DNA of 64,000 nt, from positions 1,342,001-1,406,000 of the forward strand of contig CAIIXF020000002.1 of assembly GCA_903813345.2 (NCBI GenBank), written 5' to 3'. A program made the position numbers and the translations under genes. Below are positions 22,241-33,148 of the stretch, piece by piece. How positions within the stretch are numbered: position 1 is the first letter of the stretch; the number at the start of each line of letters is the position of its first letter. The notes beneath the pieces were generated by a model. That model ran no database searches and was not told the origin of the DNA. It saw only the letters and a list, made by a program, of their open reading frames with translations. Origin of the DNA: Owenia fusiformis (Eukaryota; Annelida; Polychaeta; Sabellida; Oweniidae).

Positions 22241-22945
22241 CAGCGCTTGCATTAGGTTAGAAAATTTGTGAGTCCCAAGGACGCAATTTTTTTTTAAAAA
22301 GTGTGTCCTTTGAAAAAAGTGTGTCCCCTATTTCTCCCTATTTTTCCCTATATCGAACTCTGTTTCCCATTCGGGAATGTATGTTCTAACCTTACTTGTC
22401 ATATTTTCAGTTTTTGAGTGTGTCCTTTGAAAAAAAAGTGTGTCCCCTATTTCTCCCTATTTTTCCCTATATCAAACTCGGTTTCCCATTCGGGAATGTA
22501 TGTTCTAACCTCACTTGTCATATTTTCAGTTTTTGATTTCTTGCCGCGAATTTAAAACGGAAGTAAACGTTAAGTACGGACTGAATAAATGCATGTTTGT
22601 TCATTCGACAATGAATACATTTTATTTCATGAATAACCTAATATTTGTTTCTGAATAGGAAAAACTGTGACGTGTCATAGTTTCAAATCTAAAAATAAAC
22701 AAAGTCGAAAAAATTCGAGAGAATCATGATTATTTGTAAATATTCAACATGTTGAGCCTTATTTACGATTCAAATAAAGGTCAGAGATCATAATTATTTG
22801 TTTTTGTTAGGTATCATTGTAAACACATTGTAGTATTGACCTAAAAAAATTTGCATCCAAAAAACGGAAATATTTTCAATTTTTGCATCCTCCAAATTAT
22901 TTTTGAGTCCTTAACATGTACGGGACGCCGTTAATGCAAGCCCTG
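22241..22945. mobile_element. possible hAT-like non-autonomous element
   Basis: The left end CAGCGCTTGCATTAG and the reverse complement of the right end CAGGGCTTGCATTAA form ~15-bp inverted termini of the CAGNG type seen in hAT elements. I do not see a clean 8-bp target duplication; the flanks share only GGTTCT/GGTCCT. Inside, a 117-bp block containing GTGTGTCC and TTTCCCATTCGGGAATGTAT is tandemly duplicated (22301-22535). No transposase. Confidence 0.5.
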
Positions 22946-23122
22946 GTCCTATTAACAATAAGTCAATAAGTAGCAGGACTTCTAAAAGCATTCCACTTAT
23001 GGAGATGATGAACTTACAGAGGTGTTCCATTTATAGAGGCATTCCATTTACAAAGGTGTTTCACTTACAAAGATGTTTCACTTAAAGAGGTGGTTCAATT
23101 TATAGGTTTTACTATATACATT

Positions 23123-23361
23123 TTATTTTCTGCTATGTGTTTTCCAGTGAATCTCCAAATGGTCCCTTCTTTTAAATGACTTAAGACAAAGCTGACATTG
23201 GAATGACCTCTCTCCCGTATGTTTGGTCATGTGACGTTCATAGTGTGATCGATAATGGTAATCTCTGCAGCATATTCTGCAATAATATGGCGAGTCTCTA
23301 GGATCCTGAGGCGACTTTTGATTTTCCAGATGGGCATTACTAGGGCTATGATGCCGAAACT
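23123..23361 (-). CDS. alternative terminal exon T4, two C2H2 fingers
   Basis: The acceptor GTTTACTTTTAG is followed by AG (G|AG, Glu). 79 codons after the junction including the stop; the shortest terminal exon. Linker FRHHSPSNAHLENQKSPQ, then finger 1 (CRIC, helix YRSHYER, HMTKH) and finger 2 (CQLC, helix RRDHLEI, H-x3-H) joined by a degenerate linker HTGERSF. It ends THSRK. Finger 1 has Y in place of the usual F (CCRDYHYRS). Confidence 0.87.
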
Positions 23362-24009
23362 CTAAAAGTAAACAAAGATGCATGTCAATTATTGAAATCC
23401 TAGATGTTTTCCTGGAAGTTTTTTGAGTAGTGTAGTATTATAAAATCCTAGATGTTTTGTCAGGCATCCATAAGACATGTCGAGCAGTCGGCAGAATTTG
23501 TGTAACTTTGGAATTATTTCAAACATAATACAAATTTGGATAGTTATATTTATTGTTCAACAAGTCGCGACCAATATTTTTATGTATACGTTAACAAAGT
23601 CTAATACAATTTTAATAAAGTACCATGTGTCACTAACTTATATATATAGTAGATGTTAAAGAGGGGTATAAAGAGCTCTTATTTAATTAAAAAAAGTTTG
23701 CCGTAATTATGCTGTGATAATGATGGAAATATAATAGATAATTTTGGAAATAAATATTCTTTATGATTAAAAAAATTAAAAAGCTTGTTTTATAGTCTTT
23801 CATTTCTTCACTTGTCAACCTATGCTTGCATTTTGACAAACTCTATTTACCTAACTCTCCAAAATGATTATCTAACAATTGTTTGTTCATTCATTCTTTT
23901 CTTGGCTAAATAATATCAACCAGTCCATTAAGGCAAACTCTTGGTTTATTTTGGAAAATGACAATGTCTTTGTCTTTTCTTGGGCTATATAATCAATAAC
24001 CTTAGTCCA
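23362..24009. other. intron-like spacer, no gene seen
   Basis: AT-rich spacer between T3 and T4. No motif of note. Confidence 0.5.
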
Positions 24010-24362
24010 TTAAGGTACGTTCTGTGTTATCTTGTGAACCTTAAGCCTGTGTACTTTCAACTGCTGCGGTTGTCTAAATGATTTCAGACACAATTCACAT
24101 TTATATGGTTTTTCTCCTGTATGGATCCGCATATGATATCTATAATTTGTAGAGTCTTTCAATCCTTTGTTGCAAATAGAGCAAATAAACTTTTCAGCTG
24201 CTTCTATTGAGGTATCCCCATATTGTTGGACATGTGGGTTAGAGTGAAGTTGATGTCCATGTGTCGGTGGCCTCGGGCTGTATGCATTCATAGGGTCTTT
24301 GACAGGAGTTGAATGTTGTCCATATGTATACAAATTGTCAATTCCTTGCTCCGAATACAAAC
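24010..24362 (-). CDS. alternative terminal exon T3, two C2H2 fingers
   Basis: The acceptor AATATTTTCAG is followed by GT (G|GT, Gly). About 117 residues, opening [19 protein letters not shown]. Finger 1 (CSIC, helix [12 protein letters not shown]) and finger 2 (CELC, helix QPQQLKV, H-x4-H) are joined by HTGEKPY, ending [10 protein letters not shown]. It is a recent duplicate of T2: same length, conserved acceptor and fingers, with most changes in the linker. The only change within the finger-2 helix is Q/H next to the recognition position. Confidence 0.88.
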
Positions 24363-24889
24363 CTGAAAATATTGTTATCATAAGTGAGTCAAATAATCAC
24401 TGAATGGAACAGATGTATAAGCAGAACTTTTTCAGCATTTCTAGTAGTTAATGATCAACCTGTCCATTAGGTATACTAGGAGTACTCAGCGCATCAATAT
24501 TAAATAGCAATATGTTTAATGTAGATCCAAAATGAAAGGCGGTCATTTTGTATTTAAAGGATATTGCAAAATTCAATCAAAAACTGGAGATCACTGATAG
24601 GTTGAGTACATATATTTGAGAAGGTAATGAAGTTACTGAAGACCATTTGAAAAAAATATGCATGTTTGAATCTTAATAATGGAAAGAATAGAGCAACCAC
24701 TCAGTGGTGATCTGACTCAATATTGACAAAATCAGTGCTATTTTCCACTTCAATACCTCCAAGGAAATTGCTATCCAACAAAGCAGAAATGACAAAGTAG
24801 CTAAAACGTACAACAATATTTTTTGTCTATTGTTGTCAGTAAGTTGTCAATGACTAGGCATGTATGCATGAGCACATACAATGATTTAA

Positions 24890-25190
24890 AATACACATTA
24901 TGGTGCAATTCACAATTTTTTTTCACCTCTCTTTTGAGTGAGTAAATAATTTCAAATACACATTAGTTTTATAATACACTTGATATTTCTCCAACTTTCT
25001 CACTTTTTTGCCATGGTGCAATTCATCAATTTTTTGATCACATCTCCAAGTCATTATTTCAACAAATGCACATTAATTTCATAACTCACTTTATGTATTC
25101 TCCAACATTCTCACTATTTGCAATGGTGCAATTCAACAATTTTTTTAATATCCCTCTTATGTGTGAGTGAATAATTATTTCAAATAAATT
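24890..25190 (-). pseudogene. decayed tandem copies of a T5-type exon end
   Basis: Three units of about 110 bases resemble the antisense of the T5 exon end (GCAATGGTGCAATTCA.CAATTTTTT) and its AT-rich downstream stretch. They lie just downstream of T2, although T2 itself ends differently, so these copies were left by an earlier duplication that included a T5-like exon end. Confidence 0.6.
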
Positions 25191-25269
25191 TGTTTTGTAA
25201 GATACTTGATTGACTTTGGAAAATGACAATGTTTTTGTCTTTTCTTGCCTAGAAATATCAACCAGTCCA

Positions 25270-25622
25270 TTAAGGTACATTCTGTGTTATCTTGTGAACC
25301 TTGAGTCTGTGTACTTTTAAATGCTGTGGCTGTCTAAATGATTTAAGACACAATTCACATGTATATGGTTTTTCTCCTGTATGGATCCGCATATGATATC
25401 TATAATTTGTAGAGTCCCTCAACCCTTTGTTGCAAATAGAGCAAATAAACTTTTCAGCTGCTTCTATTAAGGTATCTCCATACCGTGGGGCATGTGGGTT
25501 AGAGTGAAGTTGTTGTTCCTGTGTTGGTAGTCTGGGTTTGTATGCATTTACATTGTCTTCGATGGGAGTTGAATGTTCTCTGAATGTATACAAATTGTCA
25601 ATTCCTAGCTGGGAATGCAAAC
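25270..25622 (-). CDS. alternative terminal exon T2, two C2H2 fingers
   Basis: The acceptor AATATTTTCAG is followed by GT (G|GT, Gly). 353 bases, the same length as its duplicate T3. Opening [19 protein letters not shown]. Finger 1 (CSIC, helix [12 protein letters not shown]) and finger 2 (CELC, helix QPQHLKV) are joined by HTGEKPY. Fingers differ from T3 at only a few residues (GLRD for GLKD, TCEL for KCEL, Q to H in finger 2), while the linker has many changes, so purifying selection on the fingers is likely. Confidence 0.88.
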
Positions 25623-26536
25623 CTGAAAATATTGTTATCATATGTGAGTCAAATTAACACCGAATGGAAACAATACAACATGAACTGAAATTTCTCTGTC
25701 AGCTAACTGTCATCGTAACTGCTTTAAAACCCATACATTTTCAGTAGTATTAGTAATGGTAGTTAAATGGTCAATCTGTCCATTAAGGTGATCAGTGCTC
25801 TGTGAATGGCAAATTGCAAATTGTGTATTTTTGACCATTTTTCTTCCATGAAAACAATCTTCTACAATTTATCATTTTGCAGGACAATGAATAATATAGC
25901 TTATAGAGATTGTAATTTTAGAACCAGAATTTGCCACCTGATAAAATGTAAACTTATGTTGTTTAACTTTAGCTTGTTAAACAAAATAATAACTGTGTCA
26001 AGAATATGCTAAATTGATAATGTATACTGTATAAGTGTTTTCACTAATTTGATCCATTCTCCTATTTTTGATTTGATGCTAACATCAAATGCAAACATTT
26101 ATGCAGTCCAGTAAAACCTGTCTTAGTGATCATCTCTTAATGAACGCCCGACTCTAGTGACAGTCTCTCCCTGACTGCACATACTCTACTGACTTCCGTA
26201 TAGATTACCCTCAGTCTATGTAATGAAAACCTACCAACGATGAACGTTTTTTCTCGACAATTTTTTTTTCAGTGTACGAAGGTTTACTGCATATCAAAGA
26301 ATTTCTTTATAAAATCAGACTGATAAGATATTTATTTTCAGTACCAACTTTATTGCAATTGAATCCCTTTGCCTTAATTTTATGCGAAAAGTTATGGCAT
26401 TCATGTGCTGCTAGACAATACTTCTGAATACTTGTATATACTACTTATATATTAGCATGGTTCTTGAACGAACATACAAATCACAACTGATGTACATTAC
26501 AAGTGACTATACATCGATATTTTTGTTTATCAGTGA
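25623..26536. other. intron-like spacer, no gene seen
   Basis: AT-rich spacer between T1 and T2. No exon or transposon structure seen. Confidence 0.5.
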
Positions 26537-26886
26537 CTATTTTCTTTTGTTTTTTTGGATGTTTCTGCCATGTACCTTCTTTAAGTGTGATTTCATGTTA
26601 CTTCTAACGCTAAAATTCCGCAGGCAAAGTTCACACTGGAAAGGCTTTTCTCCAGTATGAGTCCTCATATGATTTTTATAATTTGTTAAATATTTAAATC
26701 CTTTTTGACAGGGTTCACATATATATTTCAATTCTTCAGGTGTTACTTTTGGTGCACTTTTGAGTGTGTTTACGTTATATTTATTGGTTAAGTCTGTATC
26801 TGCTTTCGAACTGGCATCTCCATCCTTACGTGTTTCTAGCACGTTAGTGTCATCCAGGCTCCAGTGCTTGTTCCAATTTGCTGTCC
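26537..26886 (-). CDS. alternative terminal exon T1, two C2H2 fingers
   Basis: First terminal exon reached by transcription after the shared exons, about 5.1 kb downstream of the shared donor. The acceptor GCACTTTTTCCAG is followed by GG (G|GG, Gly). About 116 residues, opening TANWNKHWSLDD. Finger 1 (CEPC, helix YLTNYKN, HMRTH) and finger 2 (CELC, helix VRSNMKS, H-x4-H) are joined by HTGEKPF. The tail is very basic (HGRNIQKNKRK), a possible nuclear localisation signal. Confidence 0.88.
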
Positions 26887-26989
26887 CTGGAAAAAGTGCC
26901 AAACCATTTAGAATTATGGCTGCTTCCAATGTTACGTTTTTATGATGTGTTGTTGTCATAGTAACAAGCTCCCAATCTTAACAGTTTAA

Positions 26990-27678
26990 CCTTTAGCAGA
27001 CCACCGGCGGCCGCGTCCGCCCATTCAAAACTACCCCCAGAATCCACCGGCGGATCCGGACGACACAAATCTAACTTTTGAAAACTTTACTTTTTCCCGC
27101 CGTTCTTATGATCCAATTAGATTGCCCGATTTATTCAGTCCTTAGTAGGTGACTTCCTGTTGACCTAGAAATGGCGATGTTTCGAAAAATCTTTCTCAAT
27201 TCAACAGTGTTTAAGTCGTTTTTAGTGAACAAATCGTACAAAATGACGGCCAAATACAATCACAACGAAAATGTGGAGGAAATGGATTGCGATTTCGAGC
27301 TCTTTAGGCTCTTGGAAGCCGATAATGGTCATCGAAAATAGAAACTAGAATATTTTCTGAACTGAAAAGAAGAACATTCGATCTCTGCAAATTCAGTTTT
27401 GGATTCTGACCAGACGTTGAATCTCCCGAGGGGCGAAACGGCGGATTCTGGAGGAGTATTCATGGTATATTCAAGCCCAGTCGTGTTTATGTACGAAAAA
27501 AATTCATGAGAACATTTTTCTCATGAGCCACGCTAGTGTATCTTCCCTTTGTGAAAATTTTATCCAGATTCATTCAGTAGTTATTGAGATATTAATTATT
27601 TAGTCCAGGCATATCATTTTTGAAAAATAAGTCAGATGCGTGGGATATATTTGCTGAAATAAGTCGGAGTGCAGAAGG
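26990..27678 (+). mobile_element. piggyBac-like non-autonomous element
   Basis: Flanked on both sides by TTAA (26986-26989 and 27679-27682), the piggyBac target. Ends are CCTTTAGCAG and, on the other strand, CCTTCTGCAC, an imperfect inverted pair that begins CCYT as in many piggyBac elements. It is GC-richer than its surroundings (GGCGGCCGCG near the left end). Inside is a 56-codon frame (27171-27341). No DDD catalytic region, so it could not move on its own. Confidence 0.6.
27171..27341 (+). pseudogene. 56-codon frame inside the piggyBac-like element
   Basis: Starts ATGGCGATGTTT and ends CATCGAAAATAG. It contains an acidic stretch (NVEEMDCDFELFRLLEADNG) that could be a leftover of a transposase N-terminus, since piggyBac proteins often start with an acidic region. 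The assignment rests on location and composition only. Confidence 0.3.
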
Positions 27679-27682
27679 TTAA

Positions 27683-29702
27683 ATAAAGTGTAGTTGTCAT
27701 AGTAACACAATGTATTAAATCATTGATCCACATCATAACCATGTCTTGTGTAATCTGAAAATGCCAAATAGTATTAATTGTTTAGCTATGTGGAATTTGA
27801 AAAGTGTGCTTTATATATTCCAAGCCTTTGCTTACTAAGCTAGCTACACCCCAGCACCTTTATAATGTTACATTAACACATTGCTAGGCTTGAAATATCA
27901 AATTCCAAATAATCAAATCACAATATTTCAAATAATTTGATTTCTTAAAATTACAACCAAGCACTATGGCTATTTACAGAATCATTGAATTATTGAATTG
28001 ATCATCAATTCATGCTACCACACTCATTCAAAGGTCTGAAAACAAGACATAATTTGTTAAATCAACCTACGAGTCATTGAACCGCAGGCTTAAATCCTTA
28101 AGTATTAACACTGAAATGACACATCATATTTTTATTTTTTTATTTTTCAGGAAAGTATGCTAATTAATCACATTTAATAGCTTTCTATTAGTGACAACAA
28201 TTCCATTAAGTTTCAATTTGTACAACTTATTCTATTTTCTCCCAGATTAACATTTTTCATTTCATCTTGCCATACAAGGAACTCGTGGGTAATGAATACT
28301 TCCACTTTAAAAGTAATTGATGACACACATAAATCAATTTGCATTGAGAGAAATGCTTTAATACTAACAGCATTCACATTTCTCATTCCAGAGGAATGCC
28401 CTTTGTTTCTAGATTTCAAATGTGTTTTTGGTCTAATCTATTATAAAAAAAATTCTGAACAATTTATTATAAAGCCATCAATTTGCCTCCAAATCATACC
28501 TAGATCTCGTAATTGCTGGAAATGAAAAGCATACCGTTAATTCTGTTTAATGTAGAGCTGTAACAAAATTCCATATTAACTAACTGCAACTTGGCTTATA
28601 TTCTTGGCTAAAATATTCATAAAGAAAAGTGTAAACCTAGAGTCAGAGCACAATTCGTGTCAACTGAAATGTATGAGTATACATGACAGCATATGAAGGC
28701 ATTAACACTGTCAATACACAGATGGAAACAAATCTTCAATGGTCTGTCTCAAATCAAAAAAGAAAACATTGACAAATTAGAAATATATACCGGTACATAT
28801 AAACAGACTTGAGCATTGACCAAAACTTTTCTTTGAACAGTTAAAAATGTGCAGTGAAATAAATGATCCTCCATGTACTGCATTCATCAATGTACGAATC
28901 TTCCACATGTCCACCACAAGGTCACACGTTATCTCTTCGAGTTTCTTAAAGAGGGCTGCATCAAAACCCTTTGGATAAAAAATAACCAATCAGACCTGAT
29001 GGTTCAAAAAGAACTCCCCGATTCATGTTCCAAGTGCTGTGTTTTCTGTCTTCATTTCATATTCAAACTTCTTCAAGCTGTGCTTGGGGCCATTGGAACT
29101 TATCATCAGCATCACACCTGTAAATCGGTTTTCCTCAGAGGTTGGAATTGCATTGCAGACCTCAGGGTGCGGAGTCAGTAATAACACGTAATAACACACT
29201 AATAAAGTGACTCCCACTGATTCTTATGAAACTTAAATTGGCCATGTTTTCTTCAATCAACCAAATTCATACAATTTCTATTAGTTCAACTTCGCTTCTT
29301 AAAAGACAGCTTCGGCTTCATCTTACTTTTTGCTAATCTCTACACTCAAGGTACCAAAGTGACTTATCAACTATAGTTTCACCGTAAAATGAATCCAAAT
29401 CATCACTAACATCTTCATGCAAATAACAAATACAAATAGGGTATGGTTAATATTCTCTCAATTTATTTTACTTATTGCAATTCTTGCATTAAGGGGATGA
29501 CTCAACCTTGAGGATGGCTAAACTGAATTTTTGTGCTGATCCCTAAAGCAAGTACAGTGAGACAAACTGCGAAATGTTAACCTTAAAGTCACTGTCTCGA
29601 TCAATGATCTTGATCATTTATGATCTTGTGATCATTCTCTCATTAGCTAAATCTTATATGCAACTCCTCTAATTGTTCTTACTACTTTACATATATATAA
29701 TA
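27683..29702. other. long intron part, no gene supported
   Basis: Between the piggyBac-like element and the repeat pair at 29.7 kb. On the minus strand at 28780-29215 two frames (KKLEEITCDLVVDMWKIR and HPEVCNAIPTSEENRFTG) might be joined by a frameshift and may be a decayed coding fragment of unknown type. I do not recognise it. No C2H2 exon is present here. Confidence 0.35.
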
Positions 29703-30105
29703 TTAATTTTCATTAATTTCATTATTTAAGAAAATATTTACATTACAAAGGTATACAATGATATAAATCAAGTATGTCGCCATCTCTATCTCAGCTACTT
29801 GCATACAAAATTTTCCGAAAATATTGCAGTAAATCTTTTTCCAAATTTTCTTGATACCGAGTAAATTTTGGTTATTGTAAACTTTGTGGTAGAACTCCTC
29901 AAACTGGTTACAATAACGGATTGGTTTTGGTAACAATATGGTGCAGATTCGAAAGTTCAATTTTTACAATGATTTTACGAGATGGAGGCAGAATTTTCAC
30001 GACCTTTTGGAACAGACATGTGTGAGCAAGAAAATCTAAGCCTCTGCAAGAAAAAAGTTCACAAGACGCTAAAATCATCAATATAATTCCCCACTTTTGT
30101 TCAGG
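29703..30105 (-). repeat. repeat-family copy with decayed frame (inverted partner at 30407)
   Basis: Two overlapping minus-strand frames read FQKVVKILPPSRKIIVK and ICTILLPKPIRYCNQFEEF then a lysine-rich stretch. The plus-strand frame at 30407-30694 reads VKKVLKILPKSHEIMKK, FDILLPKKICFCHRKFERF, so the two are homologous at protein level and point away from a ~300-bp centre. Family unknown. This looks like a dispersed repeat whose copies have a common decayed reading frame. Confidence 0.5.
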
Positions 30106-30406
30106 GGTTTCACTAGAATTTCTCACAACAGGCTGAATAAAAAAAAACAATGTACAAAATTAATGAAAATCTTAAATTTAACATGAAAAAGTTGAAAAGT
30201 CGCTAAAAACAACAGGCAATTTTGTGAAAACATCTGGTGAAAATCGCCTGTTGCCTGCTGCTAATGAAACACCTGATGTTGAATAAACGGTTAACATTCA
30301 CAGTTTTTATCTTTCCTGTTAACGTAATAATAGAGTGGAATTGTTTTGATCATTCCCGTGTTACATAAACTAATTCATTTGCTTACGCTTAATTGATCTG
30401 AAAAAC

Positions 30407-30694
30407 ATGATGCTGACAAATGTTTGTGTCAAAAAAGTTCTGAAAATTCTGCCTAAATCTCATGAAATCATGAAAAAAACATACTTTCAAGTCTTTGACA
30501 TTTTGTTACCTAAGAAGATCTGTTTTTGTCACCGCAAGTTTGAAAGATTTCAAAACAGTGGTAAATTGATTTTCCATGTTTATGAGGAGAAATTTGAAAA
30601 AAGTTTTTTTGGCCCACCCTGTATTTCAAATCATCAGATCTATGCCTCATCAAATTCTAATGAGCCGATGACCCATAATCTGTTGGATTCCTGA
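30407..30694 (+). repeat. repeat-family copy with a 95-codon frame
   Basis: Inverted partner of the copy at 29703-30105. The frame is open for 95 codons, is rich in Lys and Phe, and shows no recognised domain or signal peptide. Conservation at amino-acid level between two diverged copies suggests the ancestral repeat encoded this peptide. Confidence 0.45.
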
Positions 30695-31179
30695 ATATAT
30701 TGTGTGATTTCAATGGCTACATACTTGTTTTAATCATTGGTTGCCAACTCAACATGCCAATTACATGTGATTGTGTCTTTGTTGTTAATGTGTTGTGTTT
30801 TGGTAAAAGTGTTTATTTATCAGGTTTTTAATAATTTGTGGATTTGTAGAGTGTTGCATACTTCAAAATTTACTCAGTGAAGGCAAATGGCACAAAATAA
30901 ATTTAAACTATTTTTTGTTTTACCGAAGAGGATCAAAATCAGAATTGGAATTTGAAGGTTGTTTTCACAAGTTATTGCTCTTCCAAAAAAAAGCAGAAAT
31001 TTAATTGCTCAATGACCCTTTTAACATCCTTTGACATCATTATTTTGACATACAATAAGTAAATTTGATAAGGTGGGTTGGATAATTAACTGGACTGATC
31101 TATAATCATTGTTTGTGTCTAGAAGCTATGTGACAAAGTGTTTTGCACTGTGTAGACAGCTGAAGATGAACTTTGATAC

Positions 31180-31340
31180 TGTAAAATGGTGGTGTATACA
31201 ATGATGGTGTAAAGTGATGGCGTGTATACAATGATGGTGTATACAATGATGGTGTAAAATGATTGATGGTGTATACAACGGTGGTGTAAAATGATTGATG
31301 GTGTATACAATGATGGTGTATGTACAGTGGTGGTGTCATA
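31180..31340. repeat. ~15-bp minisatellite
   Basis: About ten imperfect copies of GATGGTGTATACAAT or the shortened GATGGTGTAAAAT. The unit length varies. Confidence 0.85.
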
Positions 31341-32009
31341 TACATGAATCTTGCATCAAAGCATTAATTTCTGAAATCCAGCCAGTCTGTTCAATTCCTC
31401 TCTGACAATCTTACTTAATTTATTCCCAATGATCCCATTCTCACAGGGAAATGATGTCATTCAATTGAAATTAAGATGAACCAGTATAGAATGGTACATG
31501 TAAAAATTCATAGATGAATAGACAGAGGATAGCATCCTCCGATCACAGGGCTTCAAAATCCAGGATATATTCTTTCTTTTTACCCCCTGCGATAAGCAGT
31601 TAGCATTTCCCCGATTAAGAACTCGCAATCTGATTGGCTGTCGCAACATTGCAACAGAAATCATGTATGATTAGATCGCATGGTTCAGTTAAATCGGGAG
31701 CTTCCAAATTGGTTATAGCAGGGGGAAGAAGGAGGAACAGATTCTGGACACCTGCTTAAGAGGATGGAGTATAGAGGAATTTATAGATTTAAACTTATCG
31801 TTATGCATTAAGTTGAATCTATACAGGTTTGGTTCATCTAAGAAAAGTTTACCGATTATTTCAGGGATATTTCCCCCTCTCATATATTCAAATGTTGCCC
31901 CTTTAGGTTGAGTGTTGATGAGTGAATCCTTGATGCAAGATAACTTGTAATAGTGTGCATATAATTTGACATATATCGAGTTGGCAAAAGTGAGGAAAAT
32001 CATATTCAC

Positions 32010-32306
32010 CTGTATTTGGATTTATTGTGTTATCAGCTGATGAATCTAAAGTGTTATCTCCCATCCAGCTAGCACCTGCGGTTGAGTCACCGTCATATCC
32101 ACCTCCTTCTTCTTCCTCGTCATCATCATCTAGTTCTATAGTAATAGGTTCTTCTTGTTTAATGTTAACATTGTCCATATTTTGTTCAGTAGCACCTGTT
32201 GTTTGATCAAGTTTTTGTTGTTTATCCGATGATTGGTCGTGAGTGTCTTGCGGAGTGTCTTCAGATATGGATCGTTTGATGCCTTTTGGGGAGGAAGGTG
32301 GCTCCT
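32010..32306 (-). CDS. shared exon 2 of the zinc-finger gene
   Basis: The acceptor ATGTTTTTCAG is followed by AG; with the G left by exon 1 this makes GAG (Glu), opening EEPPSSPKGIKRSISED. The donor is ACAG|GTGAATA at 32009-32010 and leaves one G, which matches all 14 terminal exons. It encodes about 98 residues with no fingers: a Ser/Pro region, a Lys-Arg pair, then NIKQEEPITIELDDDDEEEE. I-K-Q-E fits the SUMO acceptor consensus, and ITIEL followed by acids fits a SUMO-interacting motif. Reading through the donor reaches a stop at 31903, so intron retention would yield a finger-less short form. Confidence 0.85.
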
Positions 32307-32640
32307 CTGAAAAACATATCCGAATGAAGCACATTGAAAAGTAAATTTCAAAAGGTCAGTTTCTAGATTGAGCACTCATTACTCAACACTCTTACACAGC
32401 ATTGTATTCTCTAAGGGCTGAGAAGTATGACAGTGTGTCAAGAATAACTTAATCGTCACTAAATGTAATTTCACTAAATTTATACTAAATAGGAATGAAA
32501 TTGACGACTAACTAGACAAATATGAGTTTTCTTTCATAAACTTGTTGAATCAATTTCTATGAATATGTAATTGTTTGATTGTTAATGACCAAGAATTTAT
32601 ATTTTGTAAACTTCGCATCTAAATGAATTTCATCCTTTAC

Positions 32641-33148
32641 CTTTTATTGTAAATTCATCAGAATCTCCCACTCTGCCTCCAGGTGTTTCTTGTGTAGCAC
32701 TTGGAATTTGTGGGTTAATACTTGACATGGAAGAGTTAATAGAAGGTTGTGTAGGATAACCATATGAACTTGGAGGTGCTGTTACAGGAGTTCTGTTAAT
32801 ATTATTGTCTCTACTCATCGGTATCCGTTGCCTTTGAGGGGTACTGTGTTGATTTGGTCGATGATGACTGGGGTCTTGAAATTGCCTAGGTGTTCTTATA
32901 GTCTGGTTAAATCCAAAGTCTGAGATAGTGTCATGGTCCTGAGAGTATAATCCGGGGCTCTGTTGAGCTTGGTTTGGTTTCACAATTGTTCGATGCATCT
33001 TTACAACTATTTCCTTCGCTTCTTCCCCAGGGGAGACACATATTATCCCATCAATCTCGAGCGATTTACTAAATACAACATTCTGTGTGCAAAGTTTAAG
33101 AACTGCATCCTGGATGACTTTCGTCAGTAGTTCACTCGTAGTTTCCAT
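32641..33148 (-). CDS. shared exon 1 with start codon, zinc-finger gene
   Basis: The ATG (33146-33148) is preceded in frame by TAG 9 bases upstream, so it is the true N-terminus. The exon begins at an acceptor (CATATTTCAG, exon from 33180), so a non-coding 5' exon lies upstream. It ends AAAAG|GTAAAG at 32641, leaving one G. The first ~57 residues (LTKVIQDAVLKLC.. then SLEIDGIICVS.. and EIVVKMHRTIVK) suggest a helix followed by two or three strands, a compact domain that I do not recognise and that is not BTB, SCAN, KRAB or ZAD by its visible motifs. The next 110 residues are low-complexity, rich in Pro, Gln, Ser and Asn. With exon 2 it forms the constant 268-residue part of every isoform. Confidence 0.85.

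Noticed and set aside
28777-29217. Possible frameshifted coding fragment on the minus strand
   Set aside because: No recognised family, several breaks, and no splice sites that join the pieces.
31713-32009. Separate minus-strand gene just downstream of shared exon 2
   Set aside because: The frame overlaps the intron following the donor; it is better explained as intron sequence or read-through of exon 2.
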